The position numbers were made by a program, and so were the translations under genes. This document shows, one piece after another, positions 1 to 8,167 of a DNA stretch of 64,000 bases. Source of the stretch: JADLGH01 sp964586675 (GTDB lineage: Bacteria; Desulfobacterota_D; UBA1144; Nemesobacterales; UBA2774). The stretch is from NCBI GenBank assembly GCA_964586675.1, contig CAZPHQ010000001.1, positions 193,125 through 257,124 on the forward strand, given 5' to 3'. The notes beneath the pieces were generated by a model that had not been told where the DNA came from, did no database searches, and saw only the letters and a list, made by a program, of their open reading frames with translations. How positions within the stretch are numbered: position 1 is the stretch's first letter; every line of letters begins with the position of its first letter.

Positions 1-1
1 G

Positions 2-526
2 GACGAAGCCGCGTGGCACACCCTGATGGAGAAGCTCGCGGCGGCGACGGCCGCGCATCTCAACGCCCAGATAAAGGCGGGGGCGGATGCTGTCCAGCTC
101 TTCGACAGCTGGGTCGGATGCCTCTCGCCGGACGACTATAAAGACTTCGTCCTCCCCCACATGAAAAAGCTCATCGGCTCCATAACTAAAGATGTCCCCG
201 TCATACACTTCGGCACTGGCACCGGCGCCCTCCTCGAGCTGCTGAAAGAGTCGGGAAGCCGTGTGATAGGCTTCGACTGGAGGGTGGATCTCGGCGAGGC
301 CTGGAAGAGGGTCGGATATGACGTCGCCGTACAGGGGAACCTCGATCCCGTCGTCCTCTTCGCACCGCCTGCGGAGATACGAAGGAGGGCGAATCTCGTT
401 CTCGACAAGGCGGAGGGAAGGCCCGGCCATATATTCAACCTAGGGCACGGAATACTGCCGCGCACGCCTGTCGACAGCGTGCTCGCGCTCGTGGACGCCG
501 TGCACGAATATTCGTCCGGAAAATAA
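2..526 (+). CDS. hemE: Uroporphyrinogen decarboxylase, C-terminal part (5' end outside window)
   Basis: This is the C-terminal ~174 residues of uroporphyrinogen III decarboxylase, the cytoplasmic enzyme that removes four carboxyl groups to give coproporphyrinogen III in haem synthesis. The reading frame is open from base 2 with no stop, so the gene starts upstream of the window. The internal ATG at 26 is not the start. Family marks are the segment reading QLFDSWVGCLSP near the start and the C-terminal GHGILPRTPVD motif, both typical of UroD. It is followed 31 nt later by ferrochelatase on the same strand, a common hem operon order. The identification is secure; only the N-terminal part is missing. 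Confidence 0.95.
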   Translation, partial: DEAAWHTLMEKLAAATAAHLNAQIKAGADAVQLFDSWVGCLSPDDYKDFVLPHMKKLIGSITKDVPVIHFGTGTGALLELLKESGSRVIGFDWRVDLGEAWKRVGYDVAVQGNLDPVVLFAPPAEIRRRANLVLDKAEGRPGHIFNLGHGILPRTPVDSVLALVDAVHEYSSGK

Positions 527-557
527 CCCCGGTCCGCGTCACTCAAGGGAGAAACTC

Positions 558-1490
558 ATGAATCACGATTTCGGTGCTGTAATGCTGATCGGATACGGCG
601 GCCCCGAGGCCCCTGACGAAATAAGGCCATTTCTCAGGCGCGTCGCCGAGGGGAGGCCGATACCCGAGGAACGCCTCGAAGAGGTAGCCCACCATTACGA
701 GCTAATCGGCGGCAGGTCGCCGTTAAACGAATACACTTATAACCAGGCAGGCGCTCTAGAAGCCGCGCTCGCCGAAAAAGGCCTCCCGCTCCCCGTATAC
801 GTCGGGATGAGGAACTGGAATCCGTTTATCGTCGACACGGTCAAAAAGATATCGGAAAGGGGCGCGAAGAAGGCTGTCGGAATGATAATGGCGGCGCACC
901 AGTGCGACGCGAGCTGGGAGAGATATCAGAGAGACGTCGAGCAGGCGCTCGCCTCCGCAGGCCTGGAGATCGAATTCGCTTACACCCCTCCCCTCTTCGA
1001 CCATCCGCTTTTCATTGAGAACTCAGCCGACAGGGTCGCCGAATGCCTCACCGAAATTCCCGAATCCGAAAGAGACGAGACGATGATTCTCTTTTCAGCG
1101 CACAGCATCCCGACCCCAATGGCAGAAAGCTCGCCGTATGTCGAGCAGCTCACGGAAACAGCGAGGCTCATATCCGGGCGCCTCGGGCACGATAAATGGA
1201 GGCTCGTTTTCCAGAGCCGGAGCGGCCGCCCGCAAGACCCGTGGCTCGAGCCGGATGTTTGCAACGTGATTCACGAGCTCGCGGAGGAAGGCGTCAAAAA
1301 TGTCGTGGTCCAGCCCATAGGATTTCTCTGCGATCATGTAGAGGTCATGTTCGATATAGGCATCGAGGCGAAGGAGGAGGCGGACGAAGCCGGAATAAAC
1401 CTCTTTCGCGCGAAGACCGTGAACGATGACCCCAAATTCATAGAGGCCATGGCCGAAGCAGTCGAGGATGTTGTAAACGGCCGACCCTGA
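558..1490 (+). CDS. hemH: Ferrochelatase
   Basis: Ferrochelatase (310 residues, normal length) inserts Fe2+ into protoporphyrin IX, or into coproporphyrin III in the coproporphyrin-dependent route. Visible family motifs are GYGGPEAPDEI at the N-terminus, GMRNWNP, FSAHSIP with the conserved His, FQSRSGRP-WLEP, and the C-terminal PIGFLCDHVEVMFDI containing the conserved Glu of the active site. The start has GGGAGAAACTC just upstream. The stop codon TGA overlaps the ATG of the next gene by one base, so translation is probably coupled. Which porphyrin is used cannot be told from the sequence alone. Confidence 0.95.
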   Translation: MNHDFGAVMLIGYGGPEAPDEIRPFLRRVAEGRPIPEERLEEVAHHYELIGGRSPLNEYTYNQAGALEAALAEKGLPLPVYVGMRNWNPFIVDTVKKISERGAKKAVGMIMAAHQCDASWERYQRDVEQALASAGLEIEFAYTPPLFDHPLFIENSADRVAECLTEIPESERDETMILFSAHSIPTPMAESSPYVEQLTETARLISGRLGHDKWRLVFQSRSGRPQDPWLEPDVCNVIHELAEEGVKNVVVQPIGFLCDHVEVMFDIGIEAKEEADEAGINLFRAKTVNDDPKFIEAMAEAVEDVVNGRP

Positions 1491-1978
1491 TGCCAGCATC
1501 GCGCGAATACAGATTCGTCACTATATGGAAGGCCGCTGCCCCGCTCGAGGCGGTGTGGAACGAGATTTATCACTCCGAGCGCTGGCCCGAATGGTGGAAG
1601 GGCGTAGAGGAGGTCGTCGAGCTAAAAAAAGGGGACGACCTCGGCGTCGGCAGCGTCAGGCGCTACACCTGGAAGAGCGCCCTCCCCTACAGGCTCTCTT
1701 TCGAGAGCGAGACTGTGAGGGTCGAGCCAATGTCGCTCCTCGAAGGCATCGCGAGGGGAGAGCTCGACGGACGCGGGGTATGGAAGCTGTCTTCGGACAG
1801 CCGGCATACGACTGTGAGGTACGACTGGCAGGTAAGAACATCCAGGGCATGGATGAATCTTCTGGCCCCGGTTGCGGAACCTTTATTCAAATGGAACCAC
1901 GACGTAATAATGGGCTGGGGCGCGAAGGGGCTCGCGGGGCGTCTCGGGGCGGCAGTTACCGAAGAGCGCGAATATTAA
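1490..1978 (+). CDS. SRPBCC (START-like) family protein
   Basis: A 162-residue protein of the SRPBCC/polyketide-cyclase fold, a deep hydrophobic-pocket fold that binds lipids or small apolar ligands. The features that suggest this are an N-terminal strand (YRFVTIWKAAAPLEAVWNEI), a PEWWKGV segment where the family has its 'W-P-W' turn, alternating beta strands, and a long C-terminal amphipathic helix that closes the pocket. Its start codon overlaps the hemH stop (TGATG), so it belongs to the haem operon. A role in binding a porphyrin or other hydrophobic intermediate would fit the context but is inference. No catalytic residues are evident. Confidence 0.75.
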   Translation: MPASREYRFVTIWKAAAPLEAVWNEIYHSERWPEWWKGVEEVVELKKGDDLGVGSVRRYTWKSALPYRLSFESETVRVEPMSLLEGIARGELDGRGVWKLSSDSRHTTVRYDWQVRTSRAWMNLLAPVAEPLFKWNHDVIMGWGAKGLAGRLGAAVTEEREY

Positions 1979-2000
1979 ACCACGGCATGGAAACATCTTC

Positions 2001-2435
2001 ATGAACTGCGTCCAGAAAGAATTTACGCTCCAGCCGAAGAGCCGGGGGTTTCACCTTGTGACGAGAGAGATTGCGGACCATCTTCCGGAGCTCGCCGAAT
2101 TCACCGTCGGCGTCGCGCACATATTCATATGCCATACCTCCGCTTCCCTCACGATCAATGAGAACGCCTCGCCGGACGTGAGGGTAGACTTCGAATCGCA
2201 TTTCAATAAATACGTCCCGGAAAACGCGCCTTACTACAGGCACACGCTCGAAGGCCCGGACGACATGCCGGCGCACATAAAGGCGTCGCTGCTCGGAAGC
2301 TCGGTTTCAATCCCGGTAAAGAATGGAAGATTCAACATGGGCACCTGGCAGGGGATATACCTCTGCGAGCACAGGGACCACGGCGGCCCCCGTCAAATCA
2401 TAGTAACGATTTTCGGAGAGAGTAAGAGCGGATAA
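2001..2435 (+). CDS. yjbQ: YjbQ family protein (UPF0047)
   Basis: A 144-residue protein of the YjbQ/UPF0047 family, small trimeric proteins described as having secondary thiamine-phosphate synthase activity, with an unclear main role. Typical marks are the FHLVTREI strand, AHIFICHTSASLTINENASPDV with the conserved His and Asn, HTLEGPDDMPAHIKASLLG, and the C-terminal GTWQGIYLCEHRDHG with clustered His residues thought to bind metal. Length matches the family. It is the last gene of the hem-SRPBCC run, 22 nt downstream, and converges with the next gene. The ribosome-binding site is weak (GGAAA). Confidence 0.9.
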   Translation: MNCVQKEFTLQPKSRGFHLVTREIADHLPELAEFTVGVAHIFICHTSASLTINENASPDVRVDFESHFNKYVPENAPYYRHTLEGPDDMPAHIKASLLGSSVSIPVKNGRFNMGTWQGIYLCEHRDHGGPRQIIVTIFGESKSG

Positions 2436-2441
2436 CAGTGC

Positions 2442-2777
2442 TCATTTCCTCCCTATCAGATATCCCACTATAAACCCGAGCGTCAATAGCCCTGCCATCT
2501 TGGCGGCGCCGCCTATGGGAATGTAGCGCGTCCCCTCTTCGCTCACCTCTATGACCCCCATCGGTTTCGCGGCTATTCCGCCGCCGCCCCCGGCCTCTTG
2601 CTTATCGGGCTCGCCGTCTTTTTTTCCGCCGAACCCGCCGCCGAAACCGCAGGCTATCTTGGCCACCGGGATAATCGTCTTTCCGTGCGCATCCACAGGG
2701 TCCCCGAAAACAGCCCTGACGTTAGTCCCCGATTGGAGCTTCTCAGTTATCGGCTCCAGTATTTCCTTGATATTCAT
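2442..2777 (-). CDS. GerW (YtfJ) family protein
   Basis: A 111-residue protein of the GerW/YtfJ family, known as a sporulation protein in Bacillus but also found in many non-spore-formers, where its job is not known. The ATG at 2777 is chosen because GGGAGGTGAAC lies just before it and family homology begins there; the frame stays open upstream to 2999 but that part has no family character. The protein has the conserved core (VFGDPVDAHGKTIIPVAKI), a Gly-rich low-complexity middle (residues ~40-75), and a hydrophobic C-terminal helix with a GYLIGRK end that could touch the membrane. It converges with yjbQ with six bases between stops. Confidence 0.85.
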   Translation of the reverse strand: MNIKEILEPITEKLQSGTNVRAVFGDPVDAHGKTIIPVAKIACGFGGGFGGKKDGEPDKQEAGGGGGIAAKPMGVIEVSEEGTRYIPIGGAAKMAGLLTLGFIVGYLIGRK

Positions 2778-2976
2778 TTCGTTCACCTCCCGGAATGAAT
2801 CTACTTTAAAGGATACTCTAAATTTCACCTGATTTACCTTCTTTTCCGGTTTTGCATCGACATGCCCGGAGCGAAGCCCCTGAGCGAAATAATTGTTATG
2901 GGAAATTCCGGAAAGTATATTATTTCCGTGACCGCTGCACTCCGAAACTACACTACTCTGATGGAGGAAAAGAAGC

Positions 2977-4197
2977 ATGGCTGAGCTGACTCGCGGCAAA
3001 ACGGAAGTGAAGGGATTTTCGAGCAGGGAGATGGATTTTCAGCTCATGCGTCAGCTCGGCTCGACGTCCTACGGCGGCGCTTCGGTGGGCGAATGTTTTT
3101 CGACGGCGGCGCGCATCGGTGACGGCGACCCGGCCAGCTGGTCTGCCGAATTCGCGAGCCTAGGCGAGTGGCAGCAGAAGGACGCCCATAAACGCGCGTC
3201 CAGGGGACACACGGTAAGCGCCCGCGACCAATTCTTTAAGGCATGCAATTCGTTCAGGGCGGCCGAGTATTACACGAACCCCCTCGACCCCGTTCACAGG
3301 GAGCTCGGACTCAAATCGCGCTACTGTTTCGGGCAGGCGATGAACCACGTGTGGCATACCTTTGAGGAAGATATGGTGACGTATAAGAACGTCGACCTTC
3401 CCGTTTATATAATGTCTCCGGGCCCGGAGCCTATTAAAAGGAAGACCCTACTCATAGTAAGCGGATTCGACGGCACGCTCGAAGAGGAATACATACTGCG
3501 GGGCTACCCCGCCCTCGAGCGCGGTTATAACGTCGTCCACTTCGCCGGGCCCGGGCAGATGGATATGTACCGCTTCTTCTCCAACTCACACTTCGAGCCC
3601 GACTTCGAAAACGTCACCAGGACCGTCATCGACTACATAAAAGACAGGCCGGAGATAGACCCCGGCAGGATAGCGCTCATGGGTATCAGCGTCGGCGGGT
3701 ATTTCGCGACGCGCTCCGCGGCTCACGAGCCCAGGATAAAGGCCCTCATAGCCAATTCGCCGATCGTCGATCTCCACGCCTATCTCACAGGCTTTACAGG
3801 GTTCGATCCGGCCGGGATACCCGACGATCAGAACTTCACGGTCGCCGACATTCCGAACATCCCGGACGATGTTCTTTCGAAAGAGAGGAAGGCCGGCGCC
3901 GCGAGTCTCATGATCCGCTACGGTCAGCCTTCGTTCAAGGATACCTTTATTTACCTGAGGGAATTCAAAGTCGGAGACGCGGTAAAAAATATAAAATGCC
4001 CTTCGCTGGCCCTCGTGGGATCAGGCGAAGGCGGGGAGCCCGAGACGCAGTTTAAAGCGTTCGTCGAGGGCGTATCGGGCCCGGTTTCCAAATACGAGTT
4101 CACGGAGTTCGAAGGGGCCGACTCCCACTGCCAGGCGGGAAATCCCTCCTACGCCGCTGCAGTCGCGCTCGACTGGCTCGACGAGGTCTTCGGATGA
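2977..4197 (+). CDS. Alpha/beta hydrolase, FrsA-like
   Basis: A 406-residue cytoplasmic serine hydrolase with a large N-terminal helical region and a C-terminal alpha/beta-hydrolase core, the layout of FrsA/DUF1100-type and 2,6-dihydropseudooxynicotine-hydrolase-like enzymes. The nucleophile elbow is GISVGG with Ser238. The oxyanion-side strand reads LLIVSGFDGTLEEEY, and His384 in the GADSHCQAGN segment is the likely catalytic His. The start is supported by GGAGGAAAAGAAGC before the ATG. It is divergent from the GerW-like gene across a ~200 nt gap that should hold both promoters. The substrate cannot be told; ester or C-C bond hydrolysis are both known in this group. Confidence 0.85.
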   Translation: MAELTRGKTEVKGFSSREMDFQLMRQLGSTSYGGASVGECFSTAARIGDGDPASWSAEFASLGEWQQKDAHKRASRGHTVSARDQFFKACNSFRAAEYYTNPLDPVHRELGLKSRYCFGQAMNHVWHTFEEDMVTYKNVDLPVYIMSPGPEPIKRKTLLIVSGFDGTLEEEYILRGYPALERGYNVVHFAGPGQMDMYRFFSNSHFEPDFENVTRTVIDYIKDRPEIDPGRIALMGISVGGYFATRSAAHEPRIKALIANSPIVDLHAYLTGFTGFDPAGIPDDQNFTVADIPNIPDDVLSKERKAGAASLMIRYGQPSFKDTFIYLREFKVGDAVKNIKCPSLALVGSGEGGEPETQFKAFVEGVSGPVSKYEFTEFEGADSHCQAGNPSYAAAVALDWLDEVFG

Positions 4198-4313
4198 GAA
4201 CAGTTTCCAGGACACCATATGCCGCGGGAGAGACCGGCGGTTATAATATAGAAGCCGTCTGCCGCGACCCGGAATAAAAAACGCTGGTATCCTATACGAA
4301 CAACGGAACGGAC

Positions 4314-5141
4314 ATGAGAAAATCTAACTGGATTCACATCGGAAATATCGGATTACTGACGCTACTTCTGGCTCTGCCATTTTTTCAGATTTCGAATGCC
4401 GAAGGAAGCGACACAGAAATAATAAAGCTCGGGAAATGGACCGAGCCCGGTCTCGAAACACTGATGACCGAATCGGTAACCGCGGGCGGCATCGGGGAGC
4501 GTATCGGGATCATATCGTCGGAATTCCTCGGGACGCCTTATGTCGCCGACACACTCACCGGCAACGCGAACACGCCCGAGGTTTTTACCGTGGACCTCGA
4601 AGGGATGGACTGCTTCACTTATGTCGACTACGTCGAAGCCCTGAGCATCTCCAGCTCGTTCCCGGCCTTCGAGGAGAACCTCAAGAAGATACGCTACAAG
4701 GACGGGGTCGTCGCATTTCAAAACCGGAATCACTTCTTCTCCGACTGGCCAATAAACAACTCCGGCAAGGTAAAAGACGTAACCCGCACAATCGGCGGCG
4801 ATAAGACGAGATCGGCTTCGAAGTCGCTTAACCTTAAAAAAGACAGCTCGGTTTATCTCCCCGGCATACCGGTCGTAAACCGGACTATCAATTACATACC
4901 CTCGTCCGCGATAGACGGCGAGTTAATCTCCAATCTCCAAACGGGCGATTACGTCGGCATCTTCACGGATATAGACGGCCTCGACGTCTCCCACACCGGC
5001 ATAATCGTCAAAAAGGGCGACGAAGCATACCTCCGGCACGCCTCTTCCCGAGAAAAGAACATGAAGGTCGTCGACGAGAGCCTCAACGAATATATGGCAA
5101 AAAAACCGGGACTCGTCGTATACAGGCCCGTCGGACAGTGA
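4314..5141 (+). CDS. DUF1460 exported amidase-like protein
   Basis: A 275-residue protein of the DUF1460 family, an NlpC/P60-like fold related to peptidoglycan amidases. An N-terminal signal peptide (hydrophobic stretch ~12-28, likely cut after SNA) sends it to the periplasm. The probable catalytic Cys100 lies in GMDCFTYVDYVEAL, the conserved NRNHFFSDW segment holds His140, and His227 in DVSHTGI would complete the active site. Its stop overlaps the GTG start of the next gene (GTGA), so the two are probably translated together. A role in trimming peptidoglycan fragments is inferred from the family, not shown by the context. Confidence 0.8.
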   Translation: MRKSNWIHIGNIGLLTLLLALPFFQISNAEGSDTEIIKLGKWTEPGLETLMTESVTAGGIGERIGIISSEFLGTPYVADTLTGNANTPEVFTVDLEGMDCFTYVDYVEALSISSSFPAFEENLKKIRYKDGVVAFQNRNHFFSDWPINNSGKVKDVTRTIGGDKTRSASKSLNLKKDSSVYLPGIPVVNRTINYIPSSAIDGELISNLQTGDYVGIFTDIDGLDVSHTGIIVKKGDEAYLRHASSREKNMKVVDESLNEYMAKKPGLVVYRPVGQ

Positions 5142-5812
5142 GCGAATTGACCCCCGAAAATCTGGTTCTCGAAGCCGTCGATCACTACTACAGGGGCGAA
5201 TTCGAGCTCGCGGTCGAAGCCTTGGGCAAGGCTATCGAGCTCAGGCCCGATTTCGCCGAGGCGTGGTATAACAAGGGAATCACGTATTCCGTGATGGGGC
5301 TTCCCGACGAAGAGCTCGCCGCCTACGAGAACGCTGTCGCGATAAACCCGAAATACGCCGAGGCGTGGAACAACAAGGCCTCTGTGCTCGGAAAGCTCGG
5401 AAGGCTCGAAGAGTCGCTCGCGGCTGCCGATAAGGCGATCGCCCTAAAGCCCGACTTCGCCGTCGCGTGGTGCAATAAGGGAGCGGCGCTCAGCGGTCTC
5501 GATAAGGACCTCGACGCCGTCACGGCATACGACAGGGCGATTTCGCTTCAGGGAAATTATGTCGAGGCCTGGTATAACAAGGCCGTCTCGCTCCACAACC
5601 TTGGAAAGCCGAACGGCGCGCTCAAGGCTTATAACAAAACTCTAGAGCTGAAGCCGGACTACGCGGAAGCCCTTTACAACAGGGCGGGGCTGCTCGCCGT
5701 TTCGGGGGAAGCGGAAAAAGCGGCCGCCGACCTCGCGCGCGCCGCAGAGCTCGAACCCGCATTCAGGGAAAAGGCCCTTTCCGACCCGGACCTTAGCCCG
5801 CTCCTCGGGTGA
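5138..5812 (+). CDS. Tetratricopeptide repeat protein
   Basis: A 224-residue protein made almost wholly of six 34-residue TPR units beginning near residues 8, 42, 76, 110, 144 and 178, each with the AW-x-NKG / A-x-x-x-Y-x-x-A pattern. It has no signal peptide, so it is probably a cytoplasmic protein-protein scaffold. Translation starts at GTG overlapping the stop of the DUF1460 gene by four bases. The last repeat is followed by a short acidic tail. The overlap suggests functional linkage with the amidase-like protein, but the two would act in different compartments unless this protein is exported by another route. Confidence 0.9.
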   Translation: MSELTPENLVLEAVDHYYRGEFELAVEALGKAIELRPDFAEAWYNKGITYSVMGLPDEELAAYENAVAINPKYAEAWNNKASVLGKLGRLEESLAAADKAIALKPDFAVAWCNKGAALSGLDKDLDAVTAYDRAISLQGNYVEAWYNKAVSLHNLGKPNGALKAYNKTLELKPDYAEALYNRAGLLAVSGEAEKAAADLARAAELEPAFREKALSDPDLSPLLG

Positions 5813-5882
5813 CGGCGTGCAAAATTTCCAAATAAATGATAATCTTATATTTGCCCGCTGGTTATAACAAAGGAGAACCAAA

Positions 5883-6311
5883 ATGCCCGAGAACGTAAAG
5901 GATTTGACCGACCTGTCTAAGGAAAGCCTCAAGGCAAGGGCCAACCTCGACAGGATCCTGGATTTCGTCGACCTGATAAACAAGAAAGCTGAAGAGATAG
6001 AAGGCGACGTCGTCGGCCCCGGAGACGGCATAAAAGAGCTCTCGGACAAGATGGGGGAATATATCGACCTGATCAAAAAGCGCGTCGAGGCGCAGCTCGA
6101 TAAAATTCCCGTCGACCCCGAAGAAACGAAGGAAGCCGCCGAAAAGCTCCTTCTCTTTCACGGCAGCCTTCCGCAGGTCATAGCGTGGGCGGATACCCAG
6201 AAGAGCGGACACAAGCAGAACTCTTACTGGTGGAGATACTGGGTGAGCGTGCTCGAAAACGCCTTGCAGCTCGAAATCGCGAAGGGCTCACCGGACGTCA
6301 AGCCCGTGTAA
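5883..6311 (+). CDS. Hypothetical helical protein
   Basis: I do not recognise this 142-residue protein. It is predicted to be almost wholly alpha-helical and acidic, with a heptad-like pattern around residues 20-75 that could form a coiled coil. It has a Trp/Tyr-rich segment (NSYWWRYWVSVLENALQ) near the C-terminus, no signal peptide and no membrane helix. The start is well supported by AAAGGAGAACCAAA before the ATG. It stands alone between the TPR gene and a convergent minus-strand operon. The codon pattern matches its neighbours, so it is probably a real native gene. Confidence 0.75.
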   Translation: MPENVKDLTDLSKESLKARANLDRILDFVDLINKKAEEIEGDVVGPGDGIKELSDKMGEYIDLIKKRVEAQLDKIPVDPEETKEAAEKLLLFHGSLPQVIAWADTQKSGHKQNSYWWRYWVSVLENALQLEIAKGSPDVKPV

Positions 6312-6323
6312 TTCCTGTCCCCG

Positions 6324-7214
6324 TCAGACTTTCCTGAATTCCGGGATTATTTCTTCCGCGGCGGTTTCCATTATGCTGAAATACTCGTTGATGTCATCCG
6401 CGTCCGGGTCGAACAGAATATGCGAAACCCCGTCCGCGATATACTCCGCCACATAATCTCGTATAAGTGTAGCGGAGCCTGAAAGCGTAAAGGCGGGCCC
6501 GCCCTCACTGGGTGCCTGAAACCTTAGCCTGTTCCTGAGAGAAAACGTGAAGCCGCCCAGCCCGCGCCCTGCCTCGGCCGCGATTTTTTTTACCTCGCCG
6601 ATCCCCGCTCTAATGTCCCCCGGGCTCACCGCCGTCGGCTGCCAGCCGTCGCCGAGAATCGCCGCCCTCCTTATAGCGTGGCTGCTCGAACCCGCTACCC
6701 ATATCGGCGGCCCCGGCGTCTGAACAGGCTTCGGATAGAATCCGATATTGGAGAATTTCACGAACTCCCCGCGAAATTCCGGCCTCTCGGATTTCCAGAG
6801 CTCCCTTATCGCCATTGTATATTCGTCGGTCATCCTGCCGCGGGAGTTGAACGGGACGCCAAGGGCTTCGAATTCCTCCTTCATCCATCCCGGACCGACC
6901 CCGAACACCAGCCTCCCACGCGATAGGACGTCGAGAGTCGCCGCCATCTTGGCCGTTACAAGCGGGTTTCTGTAGGGAAGTATTATGACGCTCGTGCCGA
7001 CTATCACCCGTTCGGTTTCGGCGGCTATCGAAGAGAGAAGCATGAACGGATCGTGGAACTCGTCGCTGAACATCCCAGCGCGCTTTTCCGGTATGAGGAC
7101 GTGGTCGCTTGCCCACACCGAGTCGAACCCGAGGGCTTCGGCCCTTTTGGCGATGGCGACGTTGGTTCTTGCGTCGGCGTCGAGACGTATAGGAAGACAG
7201 ATACCGAATTTCAT
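6324..7214 (-). CDS. LLM-class flavin-dependent oxidoreductase
   Basis: A 296-residue luciferase-like monooxygenase/F420-dependent oxidoreductase with a TIM-barrel fold that uses FMN or coenzyme F420. Typical motifs are MKFGICLPIR at the N-terminus, RAEALGFDSVWASDHVL, IIVGTSVIILPYRNP, GRLVFGVGPGW near the cofactor phosphate, and GPPIWVAGSS. The ATG at 7214 is chosen because it overlaps the stop of the upstream D-amino-acid oxidase gene (TGATG); a TTG one codon earlier is less likely. It is the last gene of a three-gene overlapping operon. FMN versus F420 cannot be decided from the sequence, and no F420 biosynthesis gene is in the window. Confidence 0.88.
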   Translation of the reverse strand: MKFGICLPIRLDADARTNVAIAKRAEALGFDSVWASDHVLIPEKRAGMFSDEFHDPFMLLSSIAAETERVIVGTSVIILPYRNPLVTAKMAATLDVLSRGRLVFGVGPGWMKEEFEALGVPFNSRGRMTDEYTMAIRELWKSERPEFRGEFVKFSNIGFYPKPVQTPGPPIWVAGSSSHAIRRAAILGDGWQPTAVSPGDIRAGIGEVKKIAAEAGRGLGGFTFSLRNRLRFQAPSEGGPAFTLSGSATLIRDYVAEYIADGVSHILFDPDADDINEYFSIMETAAEEIIPEFRKV

Positions 7215-8167
7215 CAAAGCCCCCGCGCCAGATCGAGCACTTCCTCGGCGCAGCCCCAGGAAAGCGTGAACCCACCGCCCCCGTGCCCGTAGTTATGTAT
7301 TACAGCGTGCCCGTCCGGCGTGGCGCCCGTTTCGAGCCTGACTTCCGTCCTTCCCGGACGGAGACCGACGCTGTGCCCGAGCACTTCGGCGTCCTTTATA
7401 TGCGGCTCAAGTATCGAGCATTTTCTCAGAATTTCATCGGCGGTTTCAGGGTCTATGTCGAGGCTCCAGTTATTTTCCTGCGCCGTGCCGCCGAGTATGC
7501 AGTCCCCATTGCGAGGCACTATGTACGACAGCGAAAGCGGCCCTGTCTCGTCGCTGAGGCACCTTGTCAGCCCGGGATTCGTAATCCTCACGAGCTGCCC
7601 GCGAATCGGATACAGGTTCTCGTCTTCGCACAGCTTCCGCGAGCCGAGCCCGGTGCAGTTGACGAGAATCTCGTCGCCGCTCGTGATCCCTTCAAGACTG
7701 TCGAGCTCCCTACCGAGCTTCTTTATCTCCCCACCGGATTTTTTAAACCTCTCGACGAGATAATTTATGTATACGGGCGTCTCTATGCGGGGAACCTGAA
7801 CGACGAACCCGTCGACGTAACCTTCGGGCAGCTCGCCGGGGCTGGCGCGCCTGAAAGACTTCACGACAGTTCTCCAGAAAGGCTCGGCCGCCGGCGCATC
7901 GAATATCTTGAGGAGCTCGAAAGTAGTTATGCCGCTTTCGGGAATCCGGCTGAGAGCCGTATAGGTCTCGTAGGAGACTTCGGCCCATTTGAGCACCCTC
8001 ACCTCGGGAAATACCCTGTATGGATACCAGTAGGCGGGCGCGACGTTAGACGTCGTATCCGGTGGGAGGGAAGCCGCAATTATCCTGACCTCAAACCCTT
8101 CTTCCAGCAGTCTTATTCCAGACGTAAGCCCTATAACCCCCGCGCCGATAACGAGCGCCTTACTCAT
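7214..8167 (-). CDS. FAD-dependent D-amino-acid oxidase family protein
   Basis: A 317-residue flavoprotein of the DAO family that oxidises amines or D-amino acids to imino acids with release of H2O2. The N-terminal GAGVIGL dinucleotide fold binds FAD. The segment TTSNVAPAYWYPYR is characteristic of true D-amino-acid/D-aspartate oxidases rather than glycine oxidase. The Arg-rich GLRPGRTEVRLE and C-terminal NYGHGGGGFTLSWG motifs are also conserved. It overlaps the upstream HugZ-like gene by 8 nt and the downstream LLM gene by 1 nt, so the three proteins are probably made together. The particular D-amino acid cannot be told. Confidence 0.9.
   Translation of the reverse strand: MSKALVIGAGVIGLTSGIRLLEEGFEVRIIAASLPPDTTSNVAPAYWYPYRVFPEVRVLKWAEVSYETYTALSRIPESGITTFELLKIFDAPAAEPFWRTVVKSFRRASPGELPEGYVDGFVVQVPRIETPVYINYLVERFKKSGGEIKKLGRELDSLEGITSGDEILVNCTGLGSRKLCEDENLYPIRGQLVRITNPGLTRCLSDETGPLSLSYIVPRNGDCILGGTAQENNWSLDIDPETADEILRKCSILEPHIKDAEVLGHSVGLRPGRTEVRLETGATPDGHAVIHNYGHGGGGFTLSWGCAEEVLDLARGL

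Noticed and set aside
2778..2999. N-terminal extension of the GerW-like protein
   Set aside because: The extension has no family similarity, and a strong ribosome-binding site precedes the ATG at 2777.
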